64,000 nucleotides of DNA, from positions 34,986-98,985 of the forward strand of contig MWTC01000015.1 of assembly GCA_002066995.1 (NCBI GenBank), given 5' to 3'. Numbering within the stretch: the first letter of the stretch is position 1; every line of letters begins with the position of its first letter. Below the pieces are notes generated by a model that was not told the DNA's origin, made no database searches, and was given only the letters and a program-made list of their open reading frames with translations. The position numbers and the translations under genes were made by a program. The stretch is from Sphingobacteriales bacterium UTBCD1. GTDB taxonomy: Bacteria > Bacteroidota > Bacteroidia > Chitinophagales > Chitinophagaceae. Shown here in pieces: positions 8,852-18,260 of this stretch.

Positions 8852-9171
8852 AATTTCAACGGTGATTCCTGGATTAATAGTATTAAAAAGCGAGAAAAGA
8901 TCTAATAAAGATATTCCAAAAGTATTTTATTTGGATGTTAAAGATGGGATAAAATATTTTTCCATGTCACTGATTTTGTAATGAGTGGCTTAAAAAGCAT
9001 CATCCGGATACCAAGAGATACAAGACTGTTTGAAGTAAAAGAAATTTTTAAGGCAGGTTCCTCATTGAAACATTGAAATTATTGCCTGCAGGAGAGAGGT
9101 TTGTTTTTCATGAAACTCCATTGGATCCATAAAAAATGAATTGGGTAATTTTGGAATGCAAACCTGGAAAA
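8852..9171. other. Divergent intergenic region
   Basis: About 320 bp between the DUF5723 gene and the metallophosphoesterase gene, which point away from each other. It holds the promoter for the latter (9121-9153). No RNA gene or repeat seen in the rest. Confidence 0.5.
9121..9153 (+). promoter_or_regulatory. Putative promoter of the metallophosphoesterase gene
   Basis: TTG at 9121-9123, 22 nt, then TAATTTTG at 9146-9153, an exact TAnnTTTG. It overlaps the upstream in-frame ATG at 9136 and so supports the start at 9172, 18 nt after the -7 element. Confidence 0.55.
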
Positions 9172-11025
9172 ATGAAAAAAGTATTTTTTCTTTTATTGAT
9201 TGTCATTAACACTTTTATTGCGAAGACACAATTTCATCCCTTCCGCTTTGTGCATATTTCAGACATACATATCGGCTCGTCCGACGGGAAAGCAGAAGAA
9301 GACCTGAGAAGAACGATAGCCGATGTCAATTCGATGAATGATATTGCATTTGTTGTCATCACCGGAGATATCACTGAGCTGGGGACTGATGCACAGCTGA
9401 AATACGCCAAATCTATGCTGGATAGCCTGAATAAGAAATGGTATATCATTCCGGGAAATCACGATGCGGGATGGAGTGAAAGCGGTGGAGTAAGCTTTGT
9501 AAAAATTTTTGGTAATGATAAATTCAGTTTTGAATATGCGGGCATCCGGTTTATTGGTTTGCCTTCGGGCCCTTATGTGCGGATGAGTGACGGGCATATC
9601 CCCCGGGGCGCTCTCATCTGGCTGGATAAGGAATTGAAAAAACTGAGACCCGGGCAGCCATTGATCTTTCTTGATCATTACCCTATTGATAAAAGCTGGG
9701 ATCTGGACAACTGGTATGAGATCACTGATCGCCTTCATCGCTTTAATACCTGGGCCGTTTTATGCGGGCATGGCCATATCAACAGGGCGTTGAATTTTGA
9801 AGATATTTCCGGAGTAATGGGCCGGTCCAACCTGCGAGCCAAAGCAGCGGTAGGAGGATATAATCTTGTGGATGTTACAGGCGATTCGATCATCTACTCT
9901 GAACGAAGGCCGGGTGTTGAAACATTAAAACCCTGGACCGCAGTAAAGATCGAAACGGGAAACTATCAGACAGGTAAAAAATATCCCAGGCCTGATTACA
10001 GTGTTAATCAAAAGTATCCGCAGGTAAGAGTGGAGTGGAAATATACATCGGAAGCTAATGTGATCTCCACTCCTGCAGTGTCAGGTGATGATGTGATAGT
10101 GGGAAACCAGGACGGAAGAATATTTTGTATTTCGTTGAAGACAGGCAAAGAGAAATGGAGTTACCAGACCGGGGGCCCGATATATTCTTCTCCCGCAATC
10201 ACTGAAGGGAAAGTGATCTTTGGTTCAGGTGATGGATATATATATTGCCTCAATACAAAGAGTGGAAAACTGATCTGGAATTTGCAATGTGGCGCATCTG
10301 CACTGGGATGTCCTGCAATTGAAGACAGTATTGCCTATATCGGGGCCAGCGATCATCATTTTTATGCGTTGGATGTTGCTACGGGAAAGATCAGGTGGAG
10401 TTTTGGCGGACTGGATGGGCCTGTAGTCAGCACCCCTTTATTATATGAAGACAAAGTGATCTTCGGTGCATGGGACAGGAATTTGTATGCGCTGAATAAA
10501 AATGACGGTGCTTTGTTATGGAGTTGGAATAATGGTTCTCCTGTACGTAATTTTTCTCCGGCGGCCTGTATACCGGTAGCCCATAATGGAGTGATTTATG
10601 TGGTAGCGCCTGACCGCTACATTTCAGCAATAGATGCTCATGATGGAAATACTCTATGGAGAAACAATGATGCTGCCGTGAGAGAATCTATCGGAATATC
10701 CAAAGACGGAAACCTGGTCTATGGAAAAACCATGATGGGTACGATCGTTGCTTATCACACCGGCAGGGAAAAACAATCAGCAGCATGGAAAATGAATTGC
10801 GGCTTTGGTTATGAGCATGTACCTTCCATGCTGATAGAAAGAGAGGGCAGGGTCTTTTTTGGAACAAGGAATGGTATTGTTTTCTGTATTGATCCTTCAT
10901 CACAAAAAATAATCTGGGAGCATAAGATTGATAACTCCATGATCAATACGGTCAGGGTAATGGACGGTGATCACCTGGTTGTTTCTACTATGGACGGGAA
11001 AGTTGTTTTTTTGAAAACAGAGTAA
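9172..11025 (+). CDS. Secreted metallophosphoesterase fused to a PQQ-type beta-propeller
   Basis: 617 residues from the ATG at 9172. This start is preferred over 9136 because it gives a clean signal peptide (MKKVFFLLLIVINTFIAKTQ) and follows a promoter match. The N-terminal half has every calcineurin-like phosphoesterase motif in order: HISDIHIG, VVITGDI, IPGNHD, LDHYPI and CGHGHIN, which bind the two metals. From about residue 300 to the end there are repeated propeller blades with the PQQ-repeat pattern (SGDDVIVGNQDGRIFCISLK, ALDVATGKIRWSFGG, ALNKNDGALLWSW, CIDPSSQKIIWEH). It is probably a periplasmic or surface phosphatase or phosphodiesterase whose propeller binds substrate or partner. 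It converges on the E2 gene with 8 bp between stops. Confidence 0.9.
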   Translation: MKKVFFLLLIVINTFIAKTQFHPFRFVHISDIHIGSSDGKAEEDLRRTIADVNSMNDIAFVVITGDITELGTDAQLKYAKSMLDSLNKKWYIIPGNHDAGWSESGGVSFVKIFGNDKFSFEYAGIRFIGLPSGPYVRMSDGHIPRGALIWLDKELKKLRPGQPLIFLDHYPIDKSWDLDNWYEITDRLHRFNTWAVLCGHGHINRALNFEDISGVMGRSNLRAKAAVGGYNLVDVTGDSIIYSERRPGVETLKPWTAVKIETGNYQTGKKYPRPDYSVNQKYPQVRVEWKYTSEANVISTPAVSGDDVIVGNQDGRIFCISLKTGKEKWSYQTGGPIYSSPAITEGKVIFGSGDGYIYCLNTKSGKLIWNLQCGASALGCPAIEDSIAYIGASDHHFYALDVATGKIRWSFGGLDGPVVSTPLLYEDKVIFGAWDRNLYALNKNDGALLWSWNNGSPVRNFSPAACIPVAHNGVIYVVAPDRYISAIDAHDGNTLWRNNDAAVRESIGISKDGNLVYGKTMMGTIVAYHTGREKQSAAWKMNCGFGYEHVPSMLIEREGRVFFGTRNGIVFCIDPSSQKIIWEHKIDNSMINTVRVMDGDHLVVSTMDGKVVFLKTE

Positions 11026-11033
11026 AATTTTCG

Positions 11034-12698
11034 TTACAGCAACATAGTGATCGGATTCTCCAGGTATTTCTTAAAGGTTTGAAGAAAAGCGGCTCCGGTC
11101 GCTCCATCTACACTCCGGTGATCGCAACTCATTGTGATCTTCATAAAATTGCTGACACCAAAGCCTTCGGGTTTTTTAACAACAACCTCTTTTATCTTTC
11201 CCACAGCCATAATGCAACTATCCGGCGGATTGATGATGGCAGTGAATTCGTCAATGTCCATCATGCCCAGATTGGAGATCGTGAAAGTATTACCGGTAAA
11301 TTCATTGGGTTGTAATTTTTTTGTCCTGGCCCTTCCGCTGAGTTCCTTACTTTCAGCAGAGATCTGGGGAAGTGTTTTCTGATCAGCAAAACGTACGACA
11401 GGAACAATCAGTCCATCTTCGATAGCTACTGCAATACCGATATGGATATGGTGATAACGCCTGATCTTGTCGCCCAGCCAGGATGCATTCACTGCCGGGT
11501 GCTGGCGCAGTGCCAGTGCTGCTGCTTTCACGACCATATCATTGAAGCTGATCTTAACCGGGCTGACTTCATTTAATTGTGACCGTGCGGAGATTGCATT
11601 ATCCATATTGATCTCCATAGTGAGGTAGAAATGAGGTGCAGAAAATTTACTTTCTGCCAGCCTCTTTGCAATCGCTCCCCGCATTTGCGAGTTTGGAATA
11701 TCAGTGAAACCTTCCGTGTCAGTAGCAACGAATTGAGGAACAGGTACAGCTGGCTTTACTGCCGATACCAGGTCTGCCTGTCCTGTAGTCTGGCCCGTGG
11801 TTTCTGATATTTTGTAATTGTCTATGTCTGACTTAATGATTCTTCCGCTATCGCCCGTACCATGAATCTTTTTGAGGTCAATGCCTTTTTCTTTTGCAAG
11901 TCTTTTTGCAAGCGGTGAAGCTTTGATTCGGCCGTTTTCCGTTACGGTTTGCAGTGTACCCGTTACCAGGTGTGATGCGGCAGCAATTTCTTGTTTTGTT
12001 TCGGCAGCAGGTTTTGGAGGTTGATTTGAATGTTCTGCGTGACTCCCGGATTTTGCAGCATTTACAATTGCGTTTATATCAACTTTTCCTTCTACACCGA
12101 TAATGCATAGTAAAGCATTTACGGCTATCTTCTCACCTTTCTTGGCACCGGTATATAACAACTTGCCGGTTTTATAACTTTCCAGTTCTAAAGTTGCTTT
12201 ATCAGTTTCAATCTCTGCAAGTACATCACCCTTTTTTACCATATCACCCACTTTTTTATGCCATTCAGCGATCACTCCTTCGGTCATGGTATCACTTAAT
12301 CGGGGCATCAACACTACTTCTTCAATCTTTGAAATATCCATCACGGCAGTAGTTGTATCGGTATGCATTTCGCTGCCTGCTGCCTTTTGTTGAGAGGGCT
12401 CTTGTTTTTTACTGTCACCAGCTTTTTCATTTCCGCTGATTAACGATGAAATATCTTCTCCCCTGGTACCAACGATCGCCAACAAATCATTCACCTGCAG
12501 TTTTCCACCTTTCTCAACACCTATATACAGGAGAGTGCCACTTTTATAACTTTCCAGTTCCAGTGTGGCTTTGTCAGTTTCCACATCAGCCAGCAGGTCT
12601 CCCTTTTTAACGGTATCGCCCACCTTTTTGTGCCATTCAGCTATCACCCCTTCTGTCATCGTATCGCTCAGGCGGGGCATTAATATCACTTCAGCCAT
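11034..12698 (-). CDS. pdhC: Pyruvate dehydrogenase complex E2, dihydrolipoamide acetyltransferase
   Basis: A 554-residue E2 subunit that transfers the acetyl group from lipoyl-lysine to CoA. Lipoyl domain 1 spans about 3-77 with the lipoylated lysine K43 in ETDKATLE; lipoyl domain 2 spans about 128-202 with K167 in the same motif. A peripheral-subunit-binding domain is at about 258-293 (RIKASPLAKRLAKEKGIDL). The acyltransferase domain ends with the catalytic DHRSVDG (H527, D531). The two lipoyl domains are nearly identical over their first 30 residues. No E1 or E3 gene is adjacent, so the complex is encoded at several loci. The first blocks (MPRLSDTMTEG) are typical of pyruvate-type E2 in Bacteroidota. 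Confidence 0.95.
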   Translation of the reverse strand: MAEVILMPRLSDTMTEGVIAEWHKKVGDTVKKGDLLADVETDKATLELESYKSGTLLYIGVEKGGKLQVNDLLAIVGTRGEDISSLISGNEKAGDSKKQEPSQQKAAGSEMHTDTTTAVMDISKIEEVVLMPRLSDTMTEGVIAEWHKKVGDMVKKGDVLAEIETDKATLELESYKTGKLLYTGAKKGEKIAVNALLCIIGVEGKVDINAIVNAAKSGSHAEHSNQPPKPAAETKQEIAAASHLVTGTLQTVTENGRIKASPLAKRLAKEKGIDLKKIHGTGDSGRIIKSDIDNYKISETTGQTTGQADLVSAVKPAVPVPQFVATDTEGFTDIPNSQMRGAIAKRLAESKFSAPHFYLTMEINMDNAISARSQLNEVSPVKISFNDMVVKAAALALRQHPAVNASWLGDKIRRYHHIHIGIAVAIEDGLIVPVVRFADQKTLPQISAESKELSGRARTKKLQPNEFTGNTFTISNLGMMDIDEFTAIINPPDSCIMAVGKIKEVVVKKPEGFGVSNFMKITMSCDHRSVDGATGAAFLQTFKKYLENPITMLL

Positions 12699-12848
12699 GT
12701 GAGATTAAAAATTTTGGCCGAAATTAAGATAAAATGGGGAATGATAGATCAGGGCGCCTTATTGCATTATCAGAACTGCCTGGACAATCACATAATAATT
12801 TCTCAGTAAGCGCCAGGCAATTGGAAAATGGATTTCGGTGATATCATT

Positions 12849-12856
12849 TAAGTTTG
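12849..12856 (+). promoter_or_regulatory. Putative -7 element of the acid phosphatase gene
   Basis: TAAGTTTG, an exact TAnnTTTG. The nearest upstream TTG is 25 nt away, slightly outside the usual 17-23. It overlaps the upstream TTG start candidate at 12854 and leaves 18 nt to the ATG at 12875. Confidence 0.4.
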
Positions 12857-12874
12857 CCATTCAAACTGGGTTAT

Positions 12875-13678
12875 ATGAAAAAATTAAGCTTCATTTTATT
12901 GACTGCATTATTATTTTCCTGCACCACTTCACAAAAAACGGTGATCATTCAGCAGAAGCCGGAAGCAAACCTTGTGATTGAAGGAAAGTTGTTTGCTGTT
13001 GCTTATATGCAGCGTGCCGCTGAATACAGCGCCCTGTGCTTCCAGGCATATAATATTGCCAGGTTGCGGGTAGATGAATCAATGCAAAATCAATTATCAA
13101 AACCAAGGGCTATTATTACAGATATTGACGAAACTTTGCTTGACAACAGTGCTGAGGAAGTGCATCATGATCTGCAGGGTAAAGGATTTGACCCGGCAGA
13201 ATGGACGAAGTGGACAACTCTGGCTGCTGCTGATACTATTCCCGGTGCCCTTACTTTTTTTAAATATGCCGCTTCTAAGGAGGTGGAGATATTTTATATA
13301 ACCAACCGAACCGAAAACGAACGGGAAGGAACTCTGAAAAATCTGCTAAAGTTCGGGTTCCCCTATGCAGATAATGCCCACCTGGTCACCAGGCAGGGAG
13401 TCTCAAGTAAGGAAGCCCGGCGTCTTCAGGTGATGAGTGATCATGAAGTAATCTTATTGATAGGAGATAACCTTTCCGATTTCTCTGCATTGTGGGATAG
13501 TAAGACCGTTGAACAAAGATTAGAGAATGTACAAAAAGAATCTGCTCTTTTTGGCAGCAGGTATATCATTCTTCCCAATCCTGTTTATGGCGACTGGGAA
13601 AATGCCTTGTATCAATACAAACGATTAGCTCCGCCACAACAAGATTCTGCGATTAAAAGCTGGCTGAAGAACTACTGA
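12875..13678 (+). CDS. 5'-nucleotidase/acid phosphatase lipoprotein, e(P4) family
   Basis: 267 residues from the ATG at 12875, chosen because it directly opens a lipoprotein signal (MKKLSFILLTALLFSC, lipid-accepting C16). It belongs to the HAD superfamily class B/C acid phosphatases: the nucleophile motif ITDIDETLLDNS (DxD), then FYITNR (motif II Thr), and a motif III/IV region with IGDNLSDF. In the family the enzyme dephosphorylates nucleotides such as NMN or 5'-NMP at the outer membrane for nucleoside uptake. It converges on gcvP with 7 bp between the stop codons. Confidence 0.88.
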   Translation: MKKLSFILLTALLFSCTTSQKTVIIQQKPEANLVIEGKLFAVAYMQRAAEYSALCFQAYNIARLRVDESMQNQLSKPRAIITDIDETLLDNSAEEVHHDLQGKGFDPAEWTKWTTLAAADTIPGALTFFKYAASKEVEIFYITNRTENEREGTLKNLLKFGFPYADNAHLVTRQGVSSKEARRLQVMSDHEVILLIGDNLSDFSALWDSKTVEQRLENVQKESALFGSRYIILPNPVYGDWENALYQYKRLAPPQQDSAIKSWLKNY

Positions 13679-13685
13679 TAACGGA

Positions 13686-16586
13686 TTATACCTGTTGTTC
13701 CATATAGCTGCTTACCGGTTCGCAGGTGCAGATGAGATTCCTGTCACCATAAGTGTTATTTACTCTCGCTACCGAAGGCCAGAATTTATTTTCTTTTGTA
13801 TATGCGAGAGGAAATGCTGCCGATTCCCTGCTGTATGGATGATCCCATTGTGAACTGCAGATCATGGATTGAGTATGAGGAGAATTTCTGAGTGCGTTGT
13901 TTTTCTTATCCATTGAACCATCTTCAATCATTGAGACTTCTTTACGAATATGCAGCAAGGCATCACAAAAACGATCTAATTCCTTTTTATCCTCACTCTC
14001 AGTAGGTTCGATCATGATTGTGCCGGGGACAGGAAAACTCATAGTAGGCGCATGAAAGCCATAATCAATTAACCGCTTGGCAACATCTTCCGCTTCGATC
14101 TCGGCAGATTTTTTGAATGGTCTGAGATCCACAATAAATTCATGTGCACATTCATTATGGTGATTGGTGTATAAGATATCGAAATTCTTTTCCAACCTTG
14201 CCCGCATATAGTTTGCGTTGAGGATTGCATACTCACTTGCCCGTTTTAAACCTTCTGCGCCAAGCATTCTTATATAGCCGTAGCTGATCAAAAGGATGGA
14301 AGCAGAACCAAACGGAGCAGCAGATACTGCCTGAGCTGCGGGTTGTCTTTTTCCGGAAACCTGTAAATGATAAAGGGTAACATGCCCCGGTAAAAATTTT
14401 TCCAGGTGCTTTTTAACGCAAATAGGACCCATGCCGGGGCCGCCACCGCCATGTGGAATGGCAAATGTTTTATGAAGATTCAGATGGCATACATCAGCAC
14501 CTATCAACCCCGGAGCTGTCAGTCCGACCTGGGCATTCATATTGGCGCCATCCATATACACCTGGCCACCATGCTGATGTACGATGTCAATGATCTCTTT
14601 TACGGTTTCTTCATAAATGCCATAAGTACTGGGATAAGTGATCATGATACCTGCCAATTCATTTGCATACTGCGACGCTTTTGCTTTCAGGTCTTCAACA
14701 TCAATGTAGCCGTTCTCCAAAGCTTTTACCACTACTACTTTCATGCCGGCCATTACTGCGCTGGCCGGGTTGGTGCCATGGGCAGAGATGGGTATCAGCA
14801 TCACGTTGCGGTGTTCTTCTCCATTTGATTTATGAAATGCACGGATGGTTAGCAAACCGCTATACTCACCCTGGGCTCCGCTGTTGGGTTGCAAGCTGCA
14901 TGAATCTAATGCTGTAATCTTACATAAATATTTACTGAACTCATCAATAAGGTAGCGATATCCTTCTGTCTGATTGGCCGGGGCAAAAGGGTGTATTTTG
15001 CTCCAATGACTCCAGCTCAACGGGATCATTTCAGTTGCCGCATTTAATTTCATAGTGCAACTGCCCAAAGAGATCATTGACGTATTCAGGGAAAGATCTT
15101 TGTTCTCCAGCATTTTGATGTAACGCATCATCTTGGTCTCACTGTGGTACGAATGAAACACCGGGTGCTGGAGAAATTCAGAATTGCGGGTTAATGTTAG
15201 GGGGATATGATGCAACACTTCATCTTCCCGGATATCAAAAGCCACAGGGTCGGTGTCGTTTTCAAAACAATTAATTAAATCAAAAAGATCTTCGATGGTG
15301 GTGGTTTCATCCAGGGAAATGCCAATGTGTTTATCGTCAATATACCTTAAGTTGATATTTTGCCCTTCAGCTTTTTCTTTAAATGGAGCAATGTTACCAA
15401 CCTTAACCGTAATTGTATCAAAGAAATTATCTGATACGAGTTCGAATCCTCTTGCCTCAATGGCTTCGGCTGCGGTTTGAGCAAGCAGCCCGATTCTTGC
15501 AGCAATGTTTTTTAATCCTTTTGGACCGTGATAAACGGCATACATAGCAGCCATGTTAGCAAGTAATGCCTGTGCGGTGCAGATATTGGAAGTAGCTTTT
15601 TCCCTTTTAATATGTTGTTCTCTTGTCTGCAATGCCATGCGCAGGGCACGGTTGTTTTGCGCATCAATACTGATACCAATGATGCGGCCGGGGATGTGGC
15701 GCTTAAATTCGTCTTTGGCTGAAAAGAATGCAGCATGTGGCCCTCCGTATCCCAAAGGCACTCCAAGTCGCTGTGCAGACCCGACGGCACAGTCAGCGCC
15801 TAATTCTCCGGGAGGCGTGATCAGTGTCAGCGCAAGCAGATCAGTGGCCATCACCACGTAAGCGCCTGCTGTATGTACTTTACTGATGAAATAACGATAA
15901 TCTTCAATGGAACCTTTGTCATTCGGGTACTGAACAATAGCTCCGATATAAGAAGTATCAATCGGAGCAGAATGGTAATCTCCGATGACGATTTCAATAT
16001 CAATTGGTGTTGCCCTGGTTATCAATACATCTATCGTTTGTGGAAAAATCTCTTTGTCCACGAAAAACTTAGGCCTGCTGATATGATCGTGATCTTTATT
16101 CAGCATGTTGAAGAACATCGTCATCGCTTCTGCTGCTGCAGTCGCTTCATCGAGTAATGAAGCATTAGCGATCGGCAAAGCAGTAAGATCGCTGACCATA
16201 GTTTGAAAATTCAGCAGGCTTTCCAAACGACCCTGCGAAATTTCTGCCTGGTAAGGTGTGTATTGAGTGTACCAACCGGGGTTTTCAAAGATATTTCTCA
16301 GGATCACAGAAGGAACAATCGTGTCATAATATCCCTGCCCGATATAATTTTTAGCGATTTTATTTTTCTGTGCTACTTCCTGTATATGTTTTAAATAATC
16401 GTTTTCGCTTATAGCCGGCGGAACATCCAGCGCCCTGCCCGATCTTATAGAAGCGGGAACGGTACGGTCAATTAATTCTGCCAGATTTTTAACACCAATC
16501 GTGTTCAGCATTTCCTGTGTTTCGGCTTCATCAGGTCCGATATGCCGGGGAATGAATTCATGCTGTTGTTCTTCAAAGAGATTCAT
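13686..16586 (-). CDS. gcvP: Glycine dehydrogenase (decarboxylating), P-protein of the glycine cleavage system
   Basis: A 966-residue single-chain P-protein, the usual full length of the fused form. It decarboxylates glycine using PLP and passes the aminomethyl group to lipoylated H-protein. The PLP lysine is K706 in NLHKTFAIPHGGGGPG. The N-terminal FIPRHIGPD and the SISLGSCTMKLNAATEM-like block near 503-519 (here MISLGSCTMKLNAATEM) are typical. The gcvT and gcvH genes are not next to it. A purine-rich AAGGAG lies 9 nt before the ATG, a stronger ribosome-binding site than most genes here have, and a -7-like box is further upstream. Confidence 0.97.
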   Translation of the reverse strand: MNLFEEQQHEFIPRHIGPDEAETQEMLNTIGVKNLAELIDRTVPASIRSGRALDVPPAISENDYLKHIQEVAQKNKIAKNYIGQGYYDTIVPSVILRNIFENPGWYTQYTPYQAEISQGRLESLLNFQTMVSDLTALPIANASLLDEATAAAEAMTMFFNMLNKDHDHISRPKFFVDKEIFPQTIDVLITRATPIDIEIVIGDYHSAPIDTSYIGAIVQYPNDKGSIEDYRYFISKVHTAGAYVVMATDLLALTLITPPGELGADCAVGSAQRLGVPLGYGGPHAAFFSAKDEFKRHIPGRIIGISIDAQNNRALRMALQTREQHIKREKATSNICTAQALLANMAAMYAVYHGPKGLKNIAARIGLLAQTAAEAIEARGFELVSDNFFDTITVKVGNIAPFKEKAEGQNINLRYIDDKHIGISLDETTTIEDLFDLINCFENDTDPVAFDIREDEVLHHIPLTLTRNSEFLQHPVFHSYHSETKMMRYIKMLENKDLSLNTSMISLGSCTMKLNAATEMIPLSWSHWSKIHPFAPANQTEGYRYLIDEFSKYLCKITALDSCSLQPNSGAQGEYSGLLTIRAFHKSNGEEHRNVMLIPISAHGTNPASAVMAGMKVVVVKALENGYIDVEDLKAKASQYANELAGIMITYPSTYGIYEETVKEIIDIVHQHGGQVYMDGANMNAQVGLTAPGLIGADVCHLNLHKTFAIPHGGGGPGMGPICVKKHLEKFLPGHVTLYHLQVSGKRQPAAQAVSAAPFGSASILLISYGYIRMLGAEGLKRASEYAILNANYMRARLEKNFDILYTNHHNECAHEFIVDLRPFKKSAEIEAEDVAKRLIDYGFHAPTMSFPVPGTIMIEPTESEDKKELDRFCDALLHIRKEVSMIEDGSMDKKNNALRNSPHTQSMICSSQWDHPYSRESAAFPLAYTKENKFWPSVARVNNTYGDRNLICTCEPVSSYMEQQV

Positions 16587-16635
16587 AACTGTAACTCCTT
16601 ATATCTTGTTTCAGATGCTTGTTTAAAAATTGCGG

Positions 16636-16643
16636 CAAAGTTA
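16636..16643 (-). promoter_or_regulatory. Possible -7 element upstream of gcvP
   Basis: Minus-strand TAACTTTG, exact TAnnTTTG, 50 nt before the gcvP start. I found no TTG at the usual spacing, so support is weak. Confidence 0.3.
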
Positions 16644-16698
16644 TGTACTGAAATGCAGATAAAAACTGAATTAGCGATAAGTGGAAAACTCAGGAATT

Positions 16699-17640
16699 TT
16701 ATAAAACGGCCTGACTTTTATCACACATGACAGTTTCATGAGATCTGTCAGTTTCGATATGTCTTTTTTGTTCACTGGTTTGCCGGCTGCCATCATGGCT
16801 CCATCCCGGCAAGCCAAATAAATAGTTCCATCGTTCTTTCCAGCCTATATCTTTCCTGGAAACGTCTTTCCAAATATCCCGCCATTCATGAAAGACCAGG
16901 TTTATAGGGTTTTCATTTTTCAAAGGAGTAGTTAATCCATATCGGATCCGTTGATAATCTGTCGCAGGTATTTCGGGTTGAAAGGTTCCGAAAAGCTTAT
17001 CCCAGATAATGAGAAACATCCCCATGTTTTTGTCAAGATATTTTACATTGGAACCATGATGTACCCGGTGATGTGAAGGGGTCACCAGAAAATATTCCAG
17101 CCAGCCGAGTTTGTTGATCCTTTCGGTGTGTACCAGTATTCCCCAGATCTGTGTGGCGGAATACATTAAAGCAATGTCAGCAGGTTGAAATCCCATTGCA
17201 GCGATCGGGATAAAATAAACAAAACGATAAAGCGGCTCCATCACCGATGAGCGGAAGCCGACAGTAAAATTGAAGTTAGGTGAGGAATGATGCGTAACAT
17301 GTGTAGCCCAGAAAAACCGGCAATAATGATCCACCCGGTGAAGCCAGTAATACATGAAATCTTCGAACAGCAGCAAAATAATCCAGTATAGCCAGGGATT
17401 TGAAATCGGCCCGGCAATGCGATGTACAAAAAAGAAACTAAGAATAATACCGATATAAATACTGCGGATCAGCAGGTCAATGCCGGAGTTCAGCAGCATC
17501 AGGTAAATATTCTGAAATGTATCTTTCCACGTATAACTTTTCTTATGTTGCAGGTGGCTCAACAACAATTCTGCGCCGATCACAGCAATATAGACCGGGG
17601 TACTCACCAATATCAATAACTGTTCGGAAAAGGCGCCCAT
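16699..17640 (-). CDS. Sterol desaturase / fatty acid hydroxylase family membrane protein
   Basis: A 313-residue integral membrane di-iron enzyme of the fatty acid hydroxylase superfamily. The histidine boxes are HRVDH, HVTHHSSPNFN, HTERIN and SPSHHRVHHGSN, which hold the iron centre. Several hydrophobic segments precede and separate them (for example LLILVSTPVYIAVIGAELLL and IYIGIILSFFFV). Related proteins hydroxylate or cleave lipids (alkylglycerol monooxygenase type), but the substrate here is not evident. The C-terminus has a short charged tail. It reads toward gcvP on the same strand but with about 110 bp between them, so it may be a separate unit. Confidence 0.88.
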   Translation of the reverse strand: MGAFSEQLLILVSTPVYIAVIGAELLLSHLQHKKSYTWKDTFQNIYLMLLNSGIDLLIRSIYIGIILSFFFVHRIAGPISNPWLYWIILLLFEDFMYYWLHRVDHYCRFFWATHVTHHSSPNFNFTVGFRSSVMEPLYRFVYFIPIAAMGFQPADIALMYSATQIWGILVHTERINKLGWLEYFLVTPSHHRVHHGSNVKYLDKNMGMFLIIWDKLFGTFQPEIPATDYQRIRYGLTTPLKNENPINLVFHEWRDIWKDVSRKDIGWKERWNYLFGLPGWSHDGSRQTSEQKRHIETDRSHETVMCDKSQAVL

Positions 17641-17711
17641 ATAGGCAAAAATAAGTTTGTTTTTTGTGTAAGGTTTATCGGTAATAAATGAAATTTGTTA
17701 TTTGATTGCAA

Positions 17712-18209
17712 ATGAATCCTGAAAACAAGCAACATAATGGGTTACCGGCTAACTGGGAAAAACTGTCGGCAGAACATCAGAAGCAATACAGACAATTTCT
17801 GCAAAAGGCGGATAAGAATAAAGTATTGAAAGAATTGCCGGCACTGCATGAGGAAGCTTTTGAAAAAATTGACTGCCTGCAATGCGCCAATTGTTGTAAG
17901 AATTATTCTCCCCGTTTCAAAACGCCGGATATTAAACGCATCAGTAAACATTTGAAAATGCGGGAGAGTGAGTTTATTGAAAAATATTTAGTAGTGGATG
18001 AAGACGGAGATTTTGTGGCGAATGCAAAACCCTGCCCCTTTCTCGGCGCTGATAATTATTGCCGCATTTATGATCAACGACCTTCAGACTGCCACCGGTT
18101 TCCTTATACGGATGAAGATGTTTTTATTAAACGACCACAACTGACTTTGAAAAATTCCACTTTTTGCCCGATTGTTTTTTATGTGTTAGAAAAGATGGTT
18201 AAAAAATAA
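17712..18209 (+). CDS. YkgJ-family cysteine-cluster protein
   Basis: 165 residues from the ATG at 17712; the TTG at 17706 is less likely. It carries the YkgJ/CxxCxxCC metal-binding pattern: CLQCANCCKNYSPRF near residue 56, and later CPFLGADNYCRIYDQRP with SDCHRFP, giving eight or more conserved cysteines. Such proteins are thought to bind zinc or an iron-sulfur cluster. Function is unknown. The N-terminal 50 residues are charged and helical. No signal peptide, so cytoplasmic. It sits just upstream of the toxin-antitoxin pair but the intergenic palindrome there suggests separate transcription. Confidence 0.85.
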   Translation: MNPENKQHNGLPANWEKLSAEHQKQYRQFLQKADKNKVLKELPALHEEAFEKIDCLQCANCCKNYSPRFKTPDIKRISKHLKMRESEFIEKYLVVDEDGDFVANAKPCPFLGADNYCRIYDQRPSDCHRFPYTDEDVFIKRPQLTLKNSTFCPIVFYVLEKMVKK

Positions 18210-18241
18210 TACGACAAAATGGTTATTATTTGACCAAAGTG

Positions 18242-18260
18242 TCATACATTTGATGTATGA
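18242..18260. promoter_or_regulatory. Perfect inverted repeat over the antitoxin start codon (candidate operator)
   Basis: TCATACAT-TTG-ATGTATGA: two 8-bp half-sites with a 3-bp spacer. The second half-site contains the ATG at 18257. Type II antitoxins often repress their own operon through such palindromes; this assignment is inference. The left half plus spacer also reads TACATTTG, a match to the -7 element. Confidence 0.5.

Noticed and set aside
9259..9738. 159-residue frame opposite the metallophosphoesterase
   Set aside because: Antisense to a strongly conserved domain; no start context or motif of its own.
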